From Eleusine coracana subsp. coracana (lineage: Eukaryota; Streptophyta; Magnoliopsida; Poales; Poaceae): a stretch of DNA of 64,000 nucleotides. Below are positions 9,745 through 22,613 of this stretch, piece by piece. A program made the translations under genes and the position numbers. The stretch is taken from positions 9,734,001 to 9,798,000 of the forward strand of contig CM064422.1 of NCBI GenBank assembly GCA_032690845.1, in the 5' to 3' direction. Within the stretch, counting starts at the first letter, position 1; every line of letters begins with the position of its first letter. The notes under the pieces were generated by a model. The model was given only the letters and a program-made list of their open reading frames with translations, had not been told where the DNA came from and ran no database searches.

Positions 9745-10211
9745 ATGGCGGGGAAGGAGGAGGGCCGGATCTTCGTGGGCGGCCTGTCGTGGCAGACCGA
9801 CGAACGCAAGCTCGAGGAAACATTCAGCCGCTTCGGCAAGGTCGTCGATGCCCAGGTAACGCATCCATCCTGCGAGCGCTCACGCCGCTGGTAGTTTTTT
9901 TTTGTCATATTGATGTCGCTGCTAGATCTGTAGGTTTATGTTGTCCTCGGTTAGATTATGGAGGATATGATGTGATGGTTGGCCGGGAGGGGGATGTTGT
10001 GGTGCAGACTGGAAAGGTGAACTCCATGAATCGCTTTTGGGTGTGGTCGAAGGGGAATGCGCCTTTGGGTAGGGCGTAGGATGATGTATTTCTTATGCTC
10101 TAAAATAGGCGCAAATTGGGAGAAGGAAATTAGTTGATGCAATTTTTGGAGAAATTGAGTTCTTATAAATAGAGAGAAGTGATTATGAGATCGGTTGGTT
10201 GGATTTATTTA

Positions 10212-10242
<31 letters not shown>

Positions 10243-13200
10243 CGGGAGAGACATGATAAGAACTCTTTAGCTCCTCGAAAAGAGTAAACATCCCAGTTAA
10301 ATTTGTTTCCCGGCTTGATTATTTTTCAATGCTGTATGCTTGCTCTAGTTATCACCTCAGCTCTACTCACTCACGTTTTTCTCTTTCTTTGCAATTGGGT
10401 CTGTGAATGAGTTCCCTCGCCTGTTCTTTGTTTGAGGCTGAATGAGCTGACAGATACCCAGAGCTGGAGTGCACAGTGATACATGTTGCTTTCTGAGCTG
10501 AATTTTGCTGCTGATGTTTGTTACTGTTAGATGCTTGAATCAAGACTTCCTTGTAAAATTGGATTGAATCAGCAAGGAGCAGTGATTGGTTACTGTTGTT
10601 TGTGCTCTGCTAATTACGTTATTCAGCTTTGTTGTCTGATGAGAGAGAGAATGTTTCTGCAAATTGTTTGGTATAAATCAACAAGCAATACTCTTCACTG
10701 GTCCTGTAGGTTTTGGTTTGCAGTTCTTGTGGTTTTGACTTTTTGCTCCTGCCATCCCCGCATAAGAGTTTGGCACTCCTCTAGATAACAGCAGCATGGG
10801 CTATGTTCATGGCACAGGATGATCAGTCAACTGGCCACCTCTGAAAACATCTGAGCAAGTTTTTGCTGTGTTGTATCAAACAGAATTGATTGGCTGATAA
10901 AGTGCACCAAGAATCTTAAGTTTGGAGTTTCTGGCTGTTTGCACTGTAAATGGCTATATTTGTTGTTGCAGTTTATTTGCATCTGTGTAACTAGAGTCAA
11001 GATTAGGTTGATTTGGTTTCTTTTCTTCGTATGACATGTCTGCATAGCCCTTCGCACCTTGCTAGCTTTTGCAGCATTTAATGGACTAATGACTATTTGT
11101 TCTTTCCCCTGCTGGGCTTTCTTAAAACTAGTGGACTTTTGTGCAATGCCTTCAAGCCTTCAATTATACATTAACATTTTTAGTTTGTTGAATTATTAAC
11201 AACTGCAGCAATTTTTGTTCTTTGCTTTTTTTTTTGTATTAAAAGAACCAACACCTTTCTTAAGGTCACCTTTCTCTAAAGTTCATTCTTGTTATATATG
11301 TTTTCTAAATAGTAGTAGCTCCTCAAAGCCATTTTGCTGACAAAAGCCCATAATTGCATACTGTGCATTGCAAATTCTTCAGTGCTCATGTAGCATGACA
11401 TTTTGAAAGATAACTGGCAAAAGCACCACAAACAACAAATCCTCTAATCCCATGCAAGTTGTGGTAGGGCTAGAGATGAAACCCCTGAAGCTTACTTCAT
11501 GTGTTGACCTTTTATATCAGCTTACCAAAAATGAAGTTTGATATCAGCTGTCCAGTGTTGACCTTTGATATGTATATGTTGTATTTGTGTTGTTGCTTTG
11601 AGCCACCTTCATATGTTGCATTGGAGTGGAAAGGCAGTTCTAGAGCTGATTGATCAGACAAGCTTGGCAGTAGTTCAGTTCATACTTTCAGTGTCGTTTT
11701 CATGGAAATGGTCAAATGGAAGCTGCTTGCTTCTCTAGAGTATGGCAATGAACCTATCTACTAGATCATCCAGATACCATGGTATGAAATTATCAGGAGA
11801 AGTTAGTGAATGTGGGTAGTAACCAAACTTTTGCCTTGCTGGAATAGTTGAATTTTCGAGATCACAGTGCAGAGACATTGTTCGGTAGATTTACTGCTTG
11901 TGTGTGATACTGGGCTTTATTCTTGAGAATATTTTGTCACCAAGGTAATTGATGCAGTTATATCAGTATTCTGATTTGTTCTTGAATCTGAATCAATGAG
12001 AGCAGGAATAACCTAATCTCAACGCCCATCCTGAGGTAATATCTTTGGTGGTTGTCAGCCATAACTAAATTCGTCCAGAAGTTATTCTGGTTGTGCTATT
12101 CTGTTTAACATATTGGCTGCAATGGAATTTGATGCTAATGGCTTTTATGTGTACGAATTCATCTTATGAAAGGCGCATATAGTGTTATTTCTTTTGTTGT
12201 ACTCTTATGCAGTTGTTTTACTGTTTTGTATCAAAAATATAATGAAGTTTCTAATAAAAGAAACTTGGAGTTGAAATGCTATAGCAACCTTTTTTTGAAT
12301 GTAATGTCGAATTATTTGCTTAATGAATATAATATATGCCCCTTCTGTTACCGCAAAATCAAGCATCTGCATCAGTTAACTATAGTGGGGAAAAAATTCT
12401 TGTTTATGTATTGCAATTTTACATCTATCATTTCTGGATCATATAATTGTTGATTTTTTTTTCTTTTCACTTGGCTTAGTGCCTTTTCACTTATTTTTTA
12501 TGTATGTGCAATATTCATTCATGATTGTTTCTTCTTGTAGATAATGCTGGAGAAGCACACTAACCGTCATAGGGGCTTTGGCTTTGTAACATTTGAAGAT
12601 AGACGATCTGTTGAGAGCGCTATCAAAGAGATGCACAACCAAGAGTTAGATGGTCGGCCCATTTCAGTGAACAAGGCTGAGCCTAAGATGAATACTGATG
12701 ACACAAGGTATGACAGTGGTGGTGGACGAGGAGGAGATTACCGTGGTGGTGGGGGTGGTAGAGGTGATGGTCCACCCCCTGGCAATTGCTTTGAGTGTGG
12801 TCGTCCTGGTCACTGGGTTCGTGACTGTCCAAATGCCACTGGAGGTCGATCTGGCAGATTCTCTTCTAAGTTCAGTGGTAGTGGTAACGGTGGTGGTAGG
12901 GGAGACCGTTTTTCTGGACCTGATAGGTTTGGTGATCGGTACATAGATGATCGCTATGATGGTGGTCATTACGGGTATCGTGAACCAGTTGACAGCAGAG
13001 ACAGGTATTCTGGAGGCCAGGATCGTTATGCCAATGATCGGTACCCCTCTGGCGGTGATCACTTTGGTGCGGACAGATATGGAGGTCCAGATCGTTATGC
13101 GCCAAGTGGTTACGGTAGGGAGCGAGAAAGAAGCTATGAGAGAGATGGAGTCCGTGGTGGTGGTGGTGGCAATGATAGGAGTGCCCCAAGGGGTGGTGCT

Positions 13201-13395
13201 GGCTATGACAGGGATGGGACACGCAGTGGCATGGGCAGTGGATATGACAGGGATGGTCCACGTGGCGGTGGCGGCGTCGCTGATCGCTATGGTGGTGGAG
13301 GACCTGCACGCTATGATGGAGGAAGTTACAGGGAGAGACCTGGACCGTATGACCTCCCCAGCAGGGGAGGAGGGCGTTTCGATGATCGCTACTGA
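9745..13395 (+). CDS. RZ-1-type glycine-rich RNA-binding protein (RRM, CCHC knuckle, RG-rich tail)
   Basis: Exons 9745-9855 and 12541-13395 join over a 2685-bp GT-AG intron to give 321 residues. ATG 9745 opens MAGKEEGRIFVGGL. The RRM spans about residues 7-83, with RNP2 IFVGGL (9-14) and RNP1 RGFGFVTF (48-55). A CCHC knuckle, CFECGRPGHWVRDC, is at about 120-133. The rest is rich in G, R, D and Y with RGG-like and DRY repeats. This layout is that of plant RZ-1 proteins, closest in size to Arabidopsis RZ-1B and RZ-1C. Those are nuclear proteins that bind purine-rich RNA, interact with SR splicing factors and affect splicing and cold responses. The intron splits the RRM between beta strand 1/helix 1 and the RNP1 half, as usual in the family. 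Two dead relatives of this gene lie 6-8 kb upstream. Confidence 0.95.
9856..12540 (+). other. Intron of the RZ-1 gene
   Basis: Begins GTAACG after codon CAG and ends TTCTTGTAG. AT-rich, with no coding exon apparent. It holds a poly-G tract (10221-10241) and a short direct repeat of GTGTTGACCTTT (about 11498 and 11552). A long first intron is typical of RRM genes and can host splicing control, but nothing specific is identified. Confidence 0.7.
10221..10241 (+). repeat. Poly-G tract of 21 bases in the RZ-1 intron
   Basis: Twenty-one consecutive G directly follow a T-rich run, so the tract could be length-variable and could form a G-quadruplex in the RNA. Length may also be a sequencing artefact. 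Confidence 0.85.
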
Positions 13396-14072
13396 TTGAA
13401 TGTCTGTAGACTCGAGCTCCTTATTTTGCAGTTTCATGAATGTTTAACAAGTTATGGAGGATGCTTAATGTATTGCTGTTGGTACTGTTATGTTCTTCTG
13501 TATCCAGTACTTGCTCCGCCTATGATGTCTTGATAAGTTATCCAGCAGACTGTTTGAATGCTGAGTTGATTCGTCTAGCTCTGAGCTGATAACTCAGTAA
13601 CTCACTGTTGAATGGTTTCAGCTATGTATCCTGAAGTTGTAGGAGTCAGAGGTTTCAGTCCTAATTGATTCCTTTTCATTGCTGGTTTGAATGTCTGCTA
13701 TGCAAGGATTATATTTCCAGTGATTGCGTGCTATTGTTGGTCTGTCTGGTATGCATTCAGCAATTGCTTGTCATTGTTGGCCCTGATATCAGGTACATTC
13801 AAGAATTATAACTGAGAGGTTATCAAAAGAAAAAGAAAAGAATTATAACTGAGAGGACCGAAAGCACTGTGTGTTGACAAGGCCAATAATTGCTGTTGAA
13901 ATTCATTGTCGATCCTGAAAATATGCTCGATAAGTTAAGTGTTTTGTGTGGATGTTGTCTTCAGTGGGGAGCAACAGTGGAATGGTGTTCTGTGATGTTC
14001 TGTACAGCTAATCAATATGGTAGCAGCTCGTCCTCTTTCTTTCGTTTTCGCTTCATGGATTGCCTGTGATGA
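13396..14072 (+). other. RZ-1 3' flank, no further gene
   Basis: T-rich sequence that should contain the RZ-1 3' UTR and polyadenylation region. A short duplication of GAATTATAACTGAGAGG occurs near 13803 and 13840. No open frame of interest. Confidence 0.4.
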
Positions 14073-14488
14073 GCTTGTACAAATTACATTAATTTTTTTT
14101 GTCACAGAAAGTCAAGCTGAAATACTGTAAATATTGAGCATTCCCGTTGCCTCAGTTAGGACGATGTTTTTCAATTTCAATTTGGCACGGGGGAAGTATG
14201 CGCTGAAAAGACTTGTTAGAGAAGTATCAATAAAATATGGGCACATGGAAAATTAATAAGATGCGATAGGCTTGTACAAATTACATTAATTTTTTGATTC
14301 TCAAAAAAAATTTACATTAATTTTTATCACAGAAAATGAAGCTGAAATACTGTAAATACTGAGCATTCCCGTTGTTGCCTCAATTAGGACGGTGTTTATC
14401 AGTTTCATTTTAGCACGGAGAAAGTATGCGCTACAAAGACATGTTAGAGAAGCATCAATAAAATATGGGCGTATGGAAAATTAATAAG
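14073..14488 (+). repeat. Tandem direct duplication of about 200 bp
   Basis: Copy 1 is 14073-14269 and copy 2 is 14270-14488. Both start GCTTGTACAAATTACATTAA, contain AGCTGAAATACTGTAAAT, GAGCATTCCCGTTG and AGTATGCGCT, and end near AAAATATGGGC with GGAAAATTAATAAG. Copy 2 has a small inner repeat of TTTACATTAATTTTT. The copies are head to tail with no gap and differ at scattered sites. Confidence 0.88.
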
Positions 14489-14760
14489 GAAAGAAAAAAA
14501 AAAGACGGCAGTCAGTTCAATCTTAGCCCGTGCCTGTTTCCGCATGTCTTCTACCGTCCAGCATGACTTATCCCAAAGGTTCACATTTTGAAACAACATC
14601 GCTATCTTCTTTGACTTGTCCAGAACAATCCCAATCTTGATCTAATACTAGTTCAGTCCATATCATCTTTATCCTGTAACCCATGACAGTCAAGTAATGC
14701 TAAAGTAATTTTTCTTGTTATCAGCGCTAAATCCGTACTAGTTTTAGTAAAGCATTCTTA

Positions 14761-15117
14761 GAGCATCTTTAAAAATGTTCCAAAAACTCTCTCTAAATTA
14801 AATAATAAAGAATTTTATCTTAAAAAACCATCTCTAACAATGTCTCTAAATCATCTCTATATATATTTCTTTCTAAACTCTCCTCACTTGTAGCTAGAAA
14901 TACAGGAAGAATTGGAAGCCCCAATCCACCTTTTTTTTAAGGGAAAGTTAGAATCTGTAGAACCAAGTGCTGATATGAATCAATAAAAAATCGTTTTTAT
15001 ATTATTTTAGGGGAGAACTATTGGAGAAGAAAATATTTTTTTTTCTTAATACTTTTTGGACTGCTCCCAAAAAAAAGTTTTTGGGACCTAATTATTAGGG
15101 AGCTCTTGGAAATACTC
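14761..15117. mobile_element. Tourist-like MITE (PIF/Harbinger group)
   Basis: The left end reads GAGCATCTTTAAAAATG. The right end, reverse-complemented, reads GAGTATTTCCAAGAGCTCCC. TTA flanks both sides (14758-14760 and 15118-15120), the usual PIF/Harbinger target duplication. Length 357 bp, AT-rich, no coding capacity. Confidence 0.75.
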
Positions 15118-16186
15118 TTAGATCACAAACATGACATTGCTGATACTGAAACAGTGCGGAGGCTCTCTCGATGTTATCGGTACTTTTTAGACGTTGTGAT
15201 TTTAGCGGCTCAATGAATTTTAAAGCTTGTTTTGTTGGCGTGTTCCCGAAAATAATCATTTCACTTTTATTTCAACACTTTCTCAAATCATGGATTTTAA
15301 ATTTTAGTTTTTATGCTTGTATTTTTCTCAAATCTATATTGTTTAATTCTTGATGTGAATGTTACTCCCTTCGTTCCAAAATTATTGTTGCTATTAACTT
15401 TTTTTTAACGAAGTAAGTGTAATCACTAACAATTTTGAAGTCTTTTACATGAAAAAACTTTTTTGATCCTTGGTAGTAAAAAAACTAAACCGATTCCAAA
15501 GCATAGACGTGCCACTCTTTTTTCTCTACAAGTTTAGGCTGAGGAGCAATCCTGCTAGGAGGACGAAATCATATTGAATTTGATTTAAATATTTTATCCT
15601 TTTTCTTTTAGCTCTCTCCACGGCAGTTTTTTTTTTGGTATTTTTTGGGCTTATTGGAAAAAAGAAAGGGGAAAGTGGAGCTTACCTATCGAAGAAATGG
15701 AAACAAAACTCGAATAAATGAATGAACGAAACTGTAACCTTTTTTCCTCCTCAAGAAAGGCCAATATAGCCATTTATGTCACCAGGGCACCGTTGGCACG
15801 AAAAATAAAAACTGATCAAATAACTCACAAATACCAAATAAACGCCTCCCATAAATACAAGCTTAATACACCTGAAAAAAGAAAGAAAAGAAATCCAAAA
15901 AAATCCCCCATTTCTCCTCCTCTTCCTTCCTCTTCCTCCTTCCCCGTTGATCCCCTTCTCTCTCCATCTCCCATACCACCAGCGAGCCTCACCATGGCAC
16001 TTCCTCCCCTCCCGTCGTCGCCGCCTCTGACCGGCTGACCCCACCCCACCCCTCTTTCCCTGCCAACTGGCCCCACCACCTCCCCCTCCCTCTCACTACC
16101 AAATCCACAAATCCCCCGAGGGAAGAGGAAGGAATTGTTTGGCTGATCGATCGGCCGATCCGCCGCCGCCGACCTCCCAATCCACC
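15118..16186 (+). promoter_or_regulatory. Upstream region and 5' leader of the PP2A B' gene
   Basis: The distal part is AT-rich and includes one Stowaway-like end, CTCCCTTCGTTCCAAAAT at 15366-15383, with no partner end found. From about 15900 the sequence becomes a CT-rich leader (CCTCCTCTTCCTTCCTCTT), typical of plant 5' UTRs. A TATA-like CATAAATACAAG lies near 15850. ATG 16187 is preceded by TCCACC. Confidence 0.45.
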
Positions 16187-19100
16187 ATGTTCAACAAGAT
16201 CATCAAGCGCGGCGGCCGCAAGGGCACGCGCGGGGACGGGGCGGAGCCCGCGGCGCGCTCCGCGGCGCCCTCGTCGTCCTCCGGAGGCACGAGTGGTGGC
16301 GGTGCGGGCGGTGGTGCCGCGGGAGGCGCCGCGCCCGTCACCGTAAACCACGCCTCCAGGGCCTCCGCCCCGTCGCCATCCTCCCCGACCTCGCCGCACC
16401 TGGCGCCGGCCGCGTTTCAGGCCAACCAGGCGGCGGTGGCGGCATCCCAGTCCTCGGCGCCGCTCCTCGAGCCACTCCCGCTTCTCCGCGACGTCGCAGC
16501 GGCGGACCGCCCGGGCCTCCTCCTCCGCAAGCTACGCCTCGTCGCCGCGCTCTTCGATTTTTCCGACTCGCTCAAGCACCCGCGGGAGAAGGAGGCCAAG
16601 CGCCAGGCGCTCCTCGAGCTCGTGGATTACGTGCAGGCCCCTGCACAGGGCGCGGGCGCCAACGGGCTGGCGCGCCTCCCGGACCACGTTCAGGAGGCGC
16701 TCGTCGCGGCCATTTCGGCTAACATCTTCCGGCCCTTGCCCCCAGCGATGCATGAGACTGCAGCCGCCATCGACCCTGGCGCAGCCCCTGACGAGGAGGA
16801 GGAACCCTACCTCGACCCCTCCTGGCCGCACCTCCAGCTCGTCTATGAGCTCCTGCTCCGGTACGTGGTGTCACCCGACACCGACACTAAGGTGGCCAAG
16901 CGTTACGTGGATCATGCCTTTGTGCTCCGCCTGCTCGACCTCTTCGACTCTGAGGATCCCCGCGAGCGCGAGTACCTCAAGACCGTGCTCCACCGCATCT
17001 ATGGCAAGTTCATGGTACACCGACCTTTCATCCGCAAGGCCATCAATAATGTGTTTTACCGATTCATCTTCGAGACACAGCGCCACAATGGCATAGGGGA
17101 GCTCCTTGAGATCCTTGGTAGCATCATTAACGGCTTCGCCTTGCCAATGAAGGAGGAGCACAAGCTGTTCCTTTCCCGTGCGCTAATTCCGCTGCACAAG
17201 CCCAAGTCTGTTGCCATCTACCACCAGCAACTGTCATATTGCATTGTCCAGTTCGTTGAGAAGGACTACAAACTTGCAGACACCGTGATCAGAGGGCTAC
17301 TCAAATACTGGCCAGTCACAAATTGCCAGAAGGAGGTGCTGTTTCTAGGAGAGCTCGAAGAAGTACTTGAGGCGACACAGCCTGCAGAGTTCCAGCGGTG
17401 CATGGTGCCACTGTTTAAGCAGATCGGTCGCTGCCTTAACAGTTCTCATTTCCAGGTACTGGGTTCATTGCTTTTTCGGGCCTATGATTTATTTTCTGTC
17501 AGGTATATTTCAATATTTCATCAGCTTACTATAATACTTAATACATTTACAAACGTGGTTGTTTGAGCTAATGTCCAATACATATGGAGGTATGCCTGCC
17601 TGAGGTAAAGCTCCCATTTATGCAATGTGTGCCAAATTTCTTCCTGGGCTGAGGAAACAAATTTCTTATGAAAAGGTGAATAGTTTAATTTACAAGAATC
17701 AAAGTGCTGTCTTGATATATGCTTGCAACCTAGCATAAACAGTTATGTTGCATGGTCACAATTGAGTTTTGAGTCAGAGAATGTGCCACCATCGAGTTAT
17801 AGGTTTGCCTTAGTTTTTCTGATATGACATTTATTGATTCCCCCTTCTACCTTAGGCGTACTACTAGTGTAACATTGGATATGCTTCCTGGCTGCAAGGT
17901 CATTTTGGGGCCCACTGGCTGCACCAGGATATCAGAAATGGCCTCATTGAGAAAAGAAGTGTTTTCATAATTTTCTACAGTAGTTTCCACATTGAGTCTT
18001 GCTGTTTATGGTCAGACAAAGAAACATTCTTTCTGCTACAGTAGGACAGTGGGTAACATTAGTAGCTTCCGTGACGAAAACTTACGTATTCCTTTACTTA
18101 ACCAGTTTTGTGACAACATATTTAGTGGAACATAGATATGTGTGGGGTGCCGTCCAATATAGCACTTGTTCCGACTCCATGGGTAGGGTTGGTCTTTTAT
18201 AATTTGAGTCCTTGGTAAATTACTAAACGCTATCATCCTATATCTTCTGCCTATCTCACAATGAGAATTGTATATTCATGAATTTCGAAAATACACTTTT
18301 AACAGTCAATCACATAGGTTTGTTGAATTCCCAATCTTGCAGTGTTGAGAGAATTTTCTCTGAGCTTGTATAAGAGTGGTAACTTATCAAGTTATCAATG
18401 CTCTATTTGCCTATTTGTTTCCATCTCTTTTATTTGATAACTCAGTCTACAGATTTTTAGCACTCTTCTTTTCATTGTATAGCTACATAGCAGCAGTAGA
18501 TGCATCATATCCGCAGCTCTTAGCCATAGAAGCATGAAATACTGAATTTGAAATGGAAACTTTCAGCTCTCCGAGCTGTCATTTGCAGCATGAAAATGAG
18601 TGTGGATTACTTGAAAAATGCGTACAAGTATTTTCTTAAAATTCTGCATTACTTGAGTACCTGCCTGCCACACGACACCAATAAAATGCAAATGTATCAT
18701 CTACTGGTCCAGGAAGGAAGTATATTTTGTGTCTGTATGGAGTACGGACTAGTTCTATTTAGTTTGTTATCCAGTGATTGTCGGTACAACATCAATGTGC
18801 AATAGAAAGTCACATGTAAGACTAAAACATGCATGTGACAAATTTTTATTTAATTATTCTGTCTGTTAATGGGTGTACATGGTTTATGGAAGCACTTATT
18901 TAAGGAGCTGCTAAACTGGGAGGGAATAAATATATAATCCAAAACTGTTTCAAAAGAGGCTTTGGAGTAAGCTATGCAAAGTGGGCATTTCATGGCATAT
19001 ATTATCCAGTGTTTTCCATGAACATAGTCATGTCACTTACCAGCAGATGATTCTGTTGCATTGTTACAATTGTTCTCTAGTGTCTTGTTCATTGTCCCAA

Positions 19101-20746
19101 AGTCTTGCTTTAGTATTGACATGTTATCGTTACTGGTTATATAAGATGTAGAATAGTGATGCATTCTTGTACTGCTGGAAATTTAGCAACAGGAATTTAT
19201 CCATCCATTAACCCTCATCTTGTCTGAGTTGCATGGTATATACAAAAAAAAAAGGAAAATAAACCATTTCTTACTGTCAAAATGTTCCATGAATTAAATT
19301 AGTAGGATAATCTTGCTGGTGAGAAGAATAATTTATATTTTCTTCTAGTTTTCATCGTTTTTGGTTTTCTTACTCTTGTCAAATTGTGCTGGATCCATGT
19401 ATTGGAGTATTGGTCTATGTGGGGCATTAACTTTGTTTTATATAAGCCTAAACTTACATCCTGCAAAAACTTCTTAACAAAGAAATATATATATATTATG
19501 CGAAAAGAAAGGTCGCAATTGTAGATAACTCCATTATAGCTAGTGATTGACACTCTGTTTCTTTTCTTGAGAGAACATTAATACCACACTGCAATAATGG
19601 CTACACCTTATTCTAAGTGTGTCTATATCTTTCTGTTGGTAATAAAGTTATGTAGATTATATAGATAACCGAGACCTTCCCATCTGATAATGGAAAGGGC
19701 TGCTTCATGAATCAAATGTCCTTTGTGGATATGCCTAGCCCTACTAGGTATATTCAGCTACATAATTTCCCATGTTGGGCTCACTTTAGTTGAAGAAGAT
19801 TCATGAAACCAAAAGGGACTCTACCATCAAGCAATTGATATTAGGAGCGTCCTTTTGTTCTGACACAGTTGTTTTGTTGTTTACTGATGAAATAGTAGTG
19901 CAATTGTGGTTGTTCACTTTGTATTTGAATAAGATATTTTGGTCCATGTTGGTTAAATAATCTTGGTGCTAATCACGTGAATTCATGCCTTTTCTTGTTC
20001 TAATATCTTGTGTTAGTGCTGCATTTATCTATAACCGTCGTTGTAATTAGTTTCAGATGTACATTGGCACGTCTCTTGTAGTCATCACACCACACATCTT
20101 CTACAAGACAAAGTGGCACATTTACTATTGTGCACATGCAGTGACATTCATATGCTTATCCCTTTATGATGTTTGTATCAACAGAAATTTTACTGGCGTA
20201 TTTTGCTAAATGGTAATGTTAAATAGATTAAATAAGCTGCTTTCAGTAGCACTTTATCCTGTTGTATTGGACTAAGGCCTGTGGCGTGGCTGGCTCAGAT
20301 ATTGCTACTCAGTTTATTTTATAGTCGCCATTTATTTAAACTAGTCTTGAACTCTTGATAAAATCCCCTCAGTGTCTGGTTCTGATAAAGTATTTTTTAT
20401 TGAATTTCCATGTCAGGTTGCTGAGCGGGCTTTGTTCTTGTGGAACAATGATCACATTGTAAGCTTGATAGCCCAAAATCGTGGTGTTATATTTCCAATT
20501 ATATTTGAAGCTCTTGAGAGGAATATACAGAGCCACTGGAATCAAGCCGTTCATGGTCTCACAGCAAATGTGCGCAAGATGTTTTTGGACATGGACAGTG
20601 AGTTATTTGAAGAGTGCCAGCAGCAGTACATGGAGAAACAAGTAAAAGCCAAAGAGATGCAGGAGCAACGAGAATCTGCGTGGAGACAATTGGAAGCTGT
20701 GGTTGCTGCCAAGGCTTCTGGAGATGACATGGTTTTGGTCAACTAG
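16187..20746 (+). CDS. PP2A regulatory subunit B' (B56 family), alpha/beta/epsilon-like
   Basis: Exon 1 (16187-17455, 423 codons) and exon 2 (20417-20746) are joined over a 2961-bp GT-AG intron after HFQ, giving 532 residues. B56 subunits are HEAT-like solenoids that select substrates for protein phosphatase 2A. The start MFNKIIKRGGRK resembles the MFNKII/MFKKIM starts of Arabidopsis B' epsilon, alpha and beta. A low-complexity A/S/G-rich linker follows to about residue 95. Then come diagnostic B56 blocks: PHLQLVYELLLRYVVSP, LLDLFDSEDPREREYLK, VLHRIYGKFMVHRPFIRK, LLEILGSIINGFALP, KDYKLADTVIRGLLKYWP, ERALFLWNNDHIV and HWNQAVHGL. Length and the complete set of blocks indicate a functional gene. 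The stop is immediately followed by GTAAAA, so a 3'-UTR intron is possible. Exon 1 is strongly GC-rich at its 5' end, as in many grass genes. Confidence 0.95.
17456..20416 (+). other. Intron of the PP2A B' gene
   Basis: Starts GTACTG, ends CATGTCAG. AT-rich, several short spurious open frames, no coding exon and no transposon with clear borders recognised. Confidence 0.7.
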
Positions 20747-22550
20747 GTAAAATAATCTTCTCACTTTATTTAATTTATAGTGCCGATGTTCGTAATATGT
20801 TTTTCTCCTTGTAAGTTAAAACTGTATTACTCTGGTTATGCCCTCTTCTTGATGTTTCCTGTTGTTTTAGCATTTCTACGAGATGCATTGCCACTTTTTG
20901 TACTGCTGACTTATTGTTTTGACTTGGTCATGGCAGCTCACAAAAAGATGGGATATATTTGTATGAACATTTAATTGATTATGGACATTTGTTTTTAGTA
21001 ATTTCAAGCAAACCTATACGTCAGCACAAAAATAAGTGAAAAAACAATGTTTGAAATGATGTTTATGCTTGCTCAGATGACTGATGTGCACTATCCCATG
21101 AGCATTCATGTGCACCAATTGACAAGGGTATCGATGCCAGAATGCCAGTTGCAGTGCTCTCATATCATATCAACTCAATGACTTGGGATTGCAAGGTCAG
21201 TGTTCCTTGGATTGGAAAAAAGTGTCGACTGGGTTCAAACACAATGATGGTAGCAAGGGCTAATTCTTCCAGAGGTGCTATGCCTAGTGTGGCCCTGCTA
21301 TGGTAGCAAATCCTTCCTTTGTTCAGCCCCTCCCTTTCTGTTGTGTTAACTTATGAATAATCAGACCCTTGTATTAGCCTTTTCATTGTTTGCATGTGTT
21401 CCTCTGCCCACAATTGGGAAAATTCAAGTAGAAAATGACTGAGCTAGATGTAAGCCTTTTTGTATCCACTTCCCACCTTTAATTTTGTTGAGTTCATCTT
21501 TTTGTATGAAAGTAACAGCAGGACTGGAGATAAAACTCTTTTAATTTAGTGTGGTCATAGCAATAAAATGGCTCACGTGTAGGAACTGCTGTACTGTGCA
21601 GTTGTAGATATTTTTGGTTGCTAGCTACTTGGTGAGTGCTGGATAACATTCTGGTTAGTGGTTATTCATTAACCTCTGGGAAATCAAATGTTTTCTGTTT
21701 GTGCCTTTTGCATTTTCATTTCCATATCTAGTTCTCTTGCATGTCATATTTTGCACTGTTCCCCTTCTGTCAGTTTCCGTGTTAGTATTTCTGTGCAAAC
21801 CATCACTCCATATCTCTTGCATGTGGGGTCCACGTTTCTGTAGAGTAATTTTCCTCCCATCACTATATATCGCTTACAGGTCCAAATATATTTATTGTGT
21901 GAAATTCATTAAATTCGGGTTTTATTGTTCTACTATAGTAAAGCAGAGGTTTTGCGCCTTGTGCGTTGTGCCGCAACCTCGCTATCCTCACGCTCTTTTT
22001 ATCGTGCAATATATGATTGTCTCGTCGATACACAAAACATAGACGATGTCGGAGAACCCAACGGTCCGATAATGACGTGGGGGCACATGCCAGAGGAACG
22101 AGGAGCATCCATGTTACATACGATACGAGCATTTATTTAGGAGGCGTTGGGTGAGACACTAGACCACACAATCTTTATCTTTGGCTATGGATATTACCAA
22201 ATGATTGCAACTTGCTATGCATCACAGCCATAGAAACCGGTGTAGCAAGTAGTAATCTCATGAACATTTGTTACTCACGTGAAAAGTTGAGAGTTCCGTG
22301 GCAGGGAAACCTCGCAATACTAGTCCAGTATCACTGTCATGTGAAGTGAGTAAGCCTGCTCATGATCAATCTTTTTCTTTTCTTTTCCCTGTGAAACAAC
22401 GGGCAAGATCTATTTGACAAAAGAAAAAAGAGGCAAGGTTCTCCGGGAGACTGCAATGGATATAGGCCACGCGTTGCATTTTTTCTTTTGTTTGGAATTG
22501 GAAAGCTATGCTGTCTCTAGCTGCCATCTGCATCACGTGTATGATGCCCA
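20747..22550. other. B' 3' flank and spacer, no gene seen
   Basis: Probably contains the B' 3' UTR. A TGACGTGG word occurs at about 22073. Open frames are short and show no recognisable domain. Confidence 0.4.
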
Positions 22551-22613
22551 GAGAAGCATATAGGGCGTCCCCGAAAAAAAAAACAGAGAGAGAGAGAGAG
22601 AAGCATATAGGGC
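22551..22613. repeat. 31-bp A-rich insertion between perfect 16-bp direct repeats
   Basis: GAGAAGCATATAGGGC occurs at 22551-22566 and again at 22598-22613. Between them lie GTCCCCG, an A-run, C and a GA microsatellite. A direct repeat of this length around an A-rich insert is the footprint of target-primed reverse transcription. Confidence 0.7.

Noticed and set aside
12664..13437. Minus-strand open frame of 257 codons opposite RZ-1 exon 2
   Set aside because: It is the shadow of a glycine/arginine-rich coding exon; its residues are mirror codons without domain logic.
15366..15383. Stowaway-like end CTCCCTTCGTTCCAAAAT
   Set aside because: No matching right end or TA pair was found, so it is mentioned only as a possible fragment.
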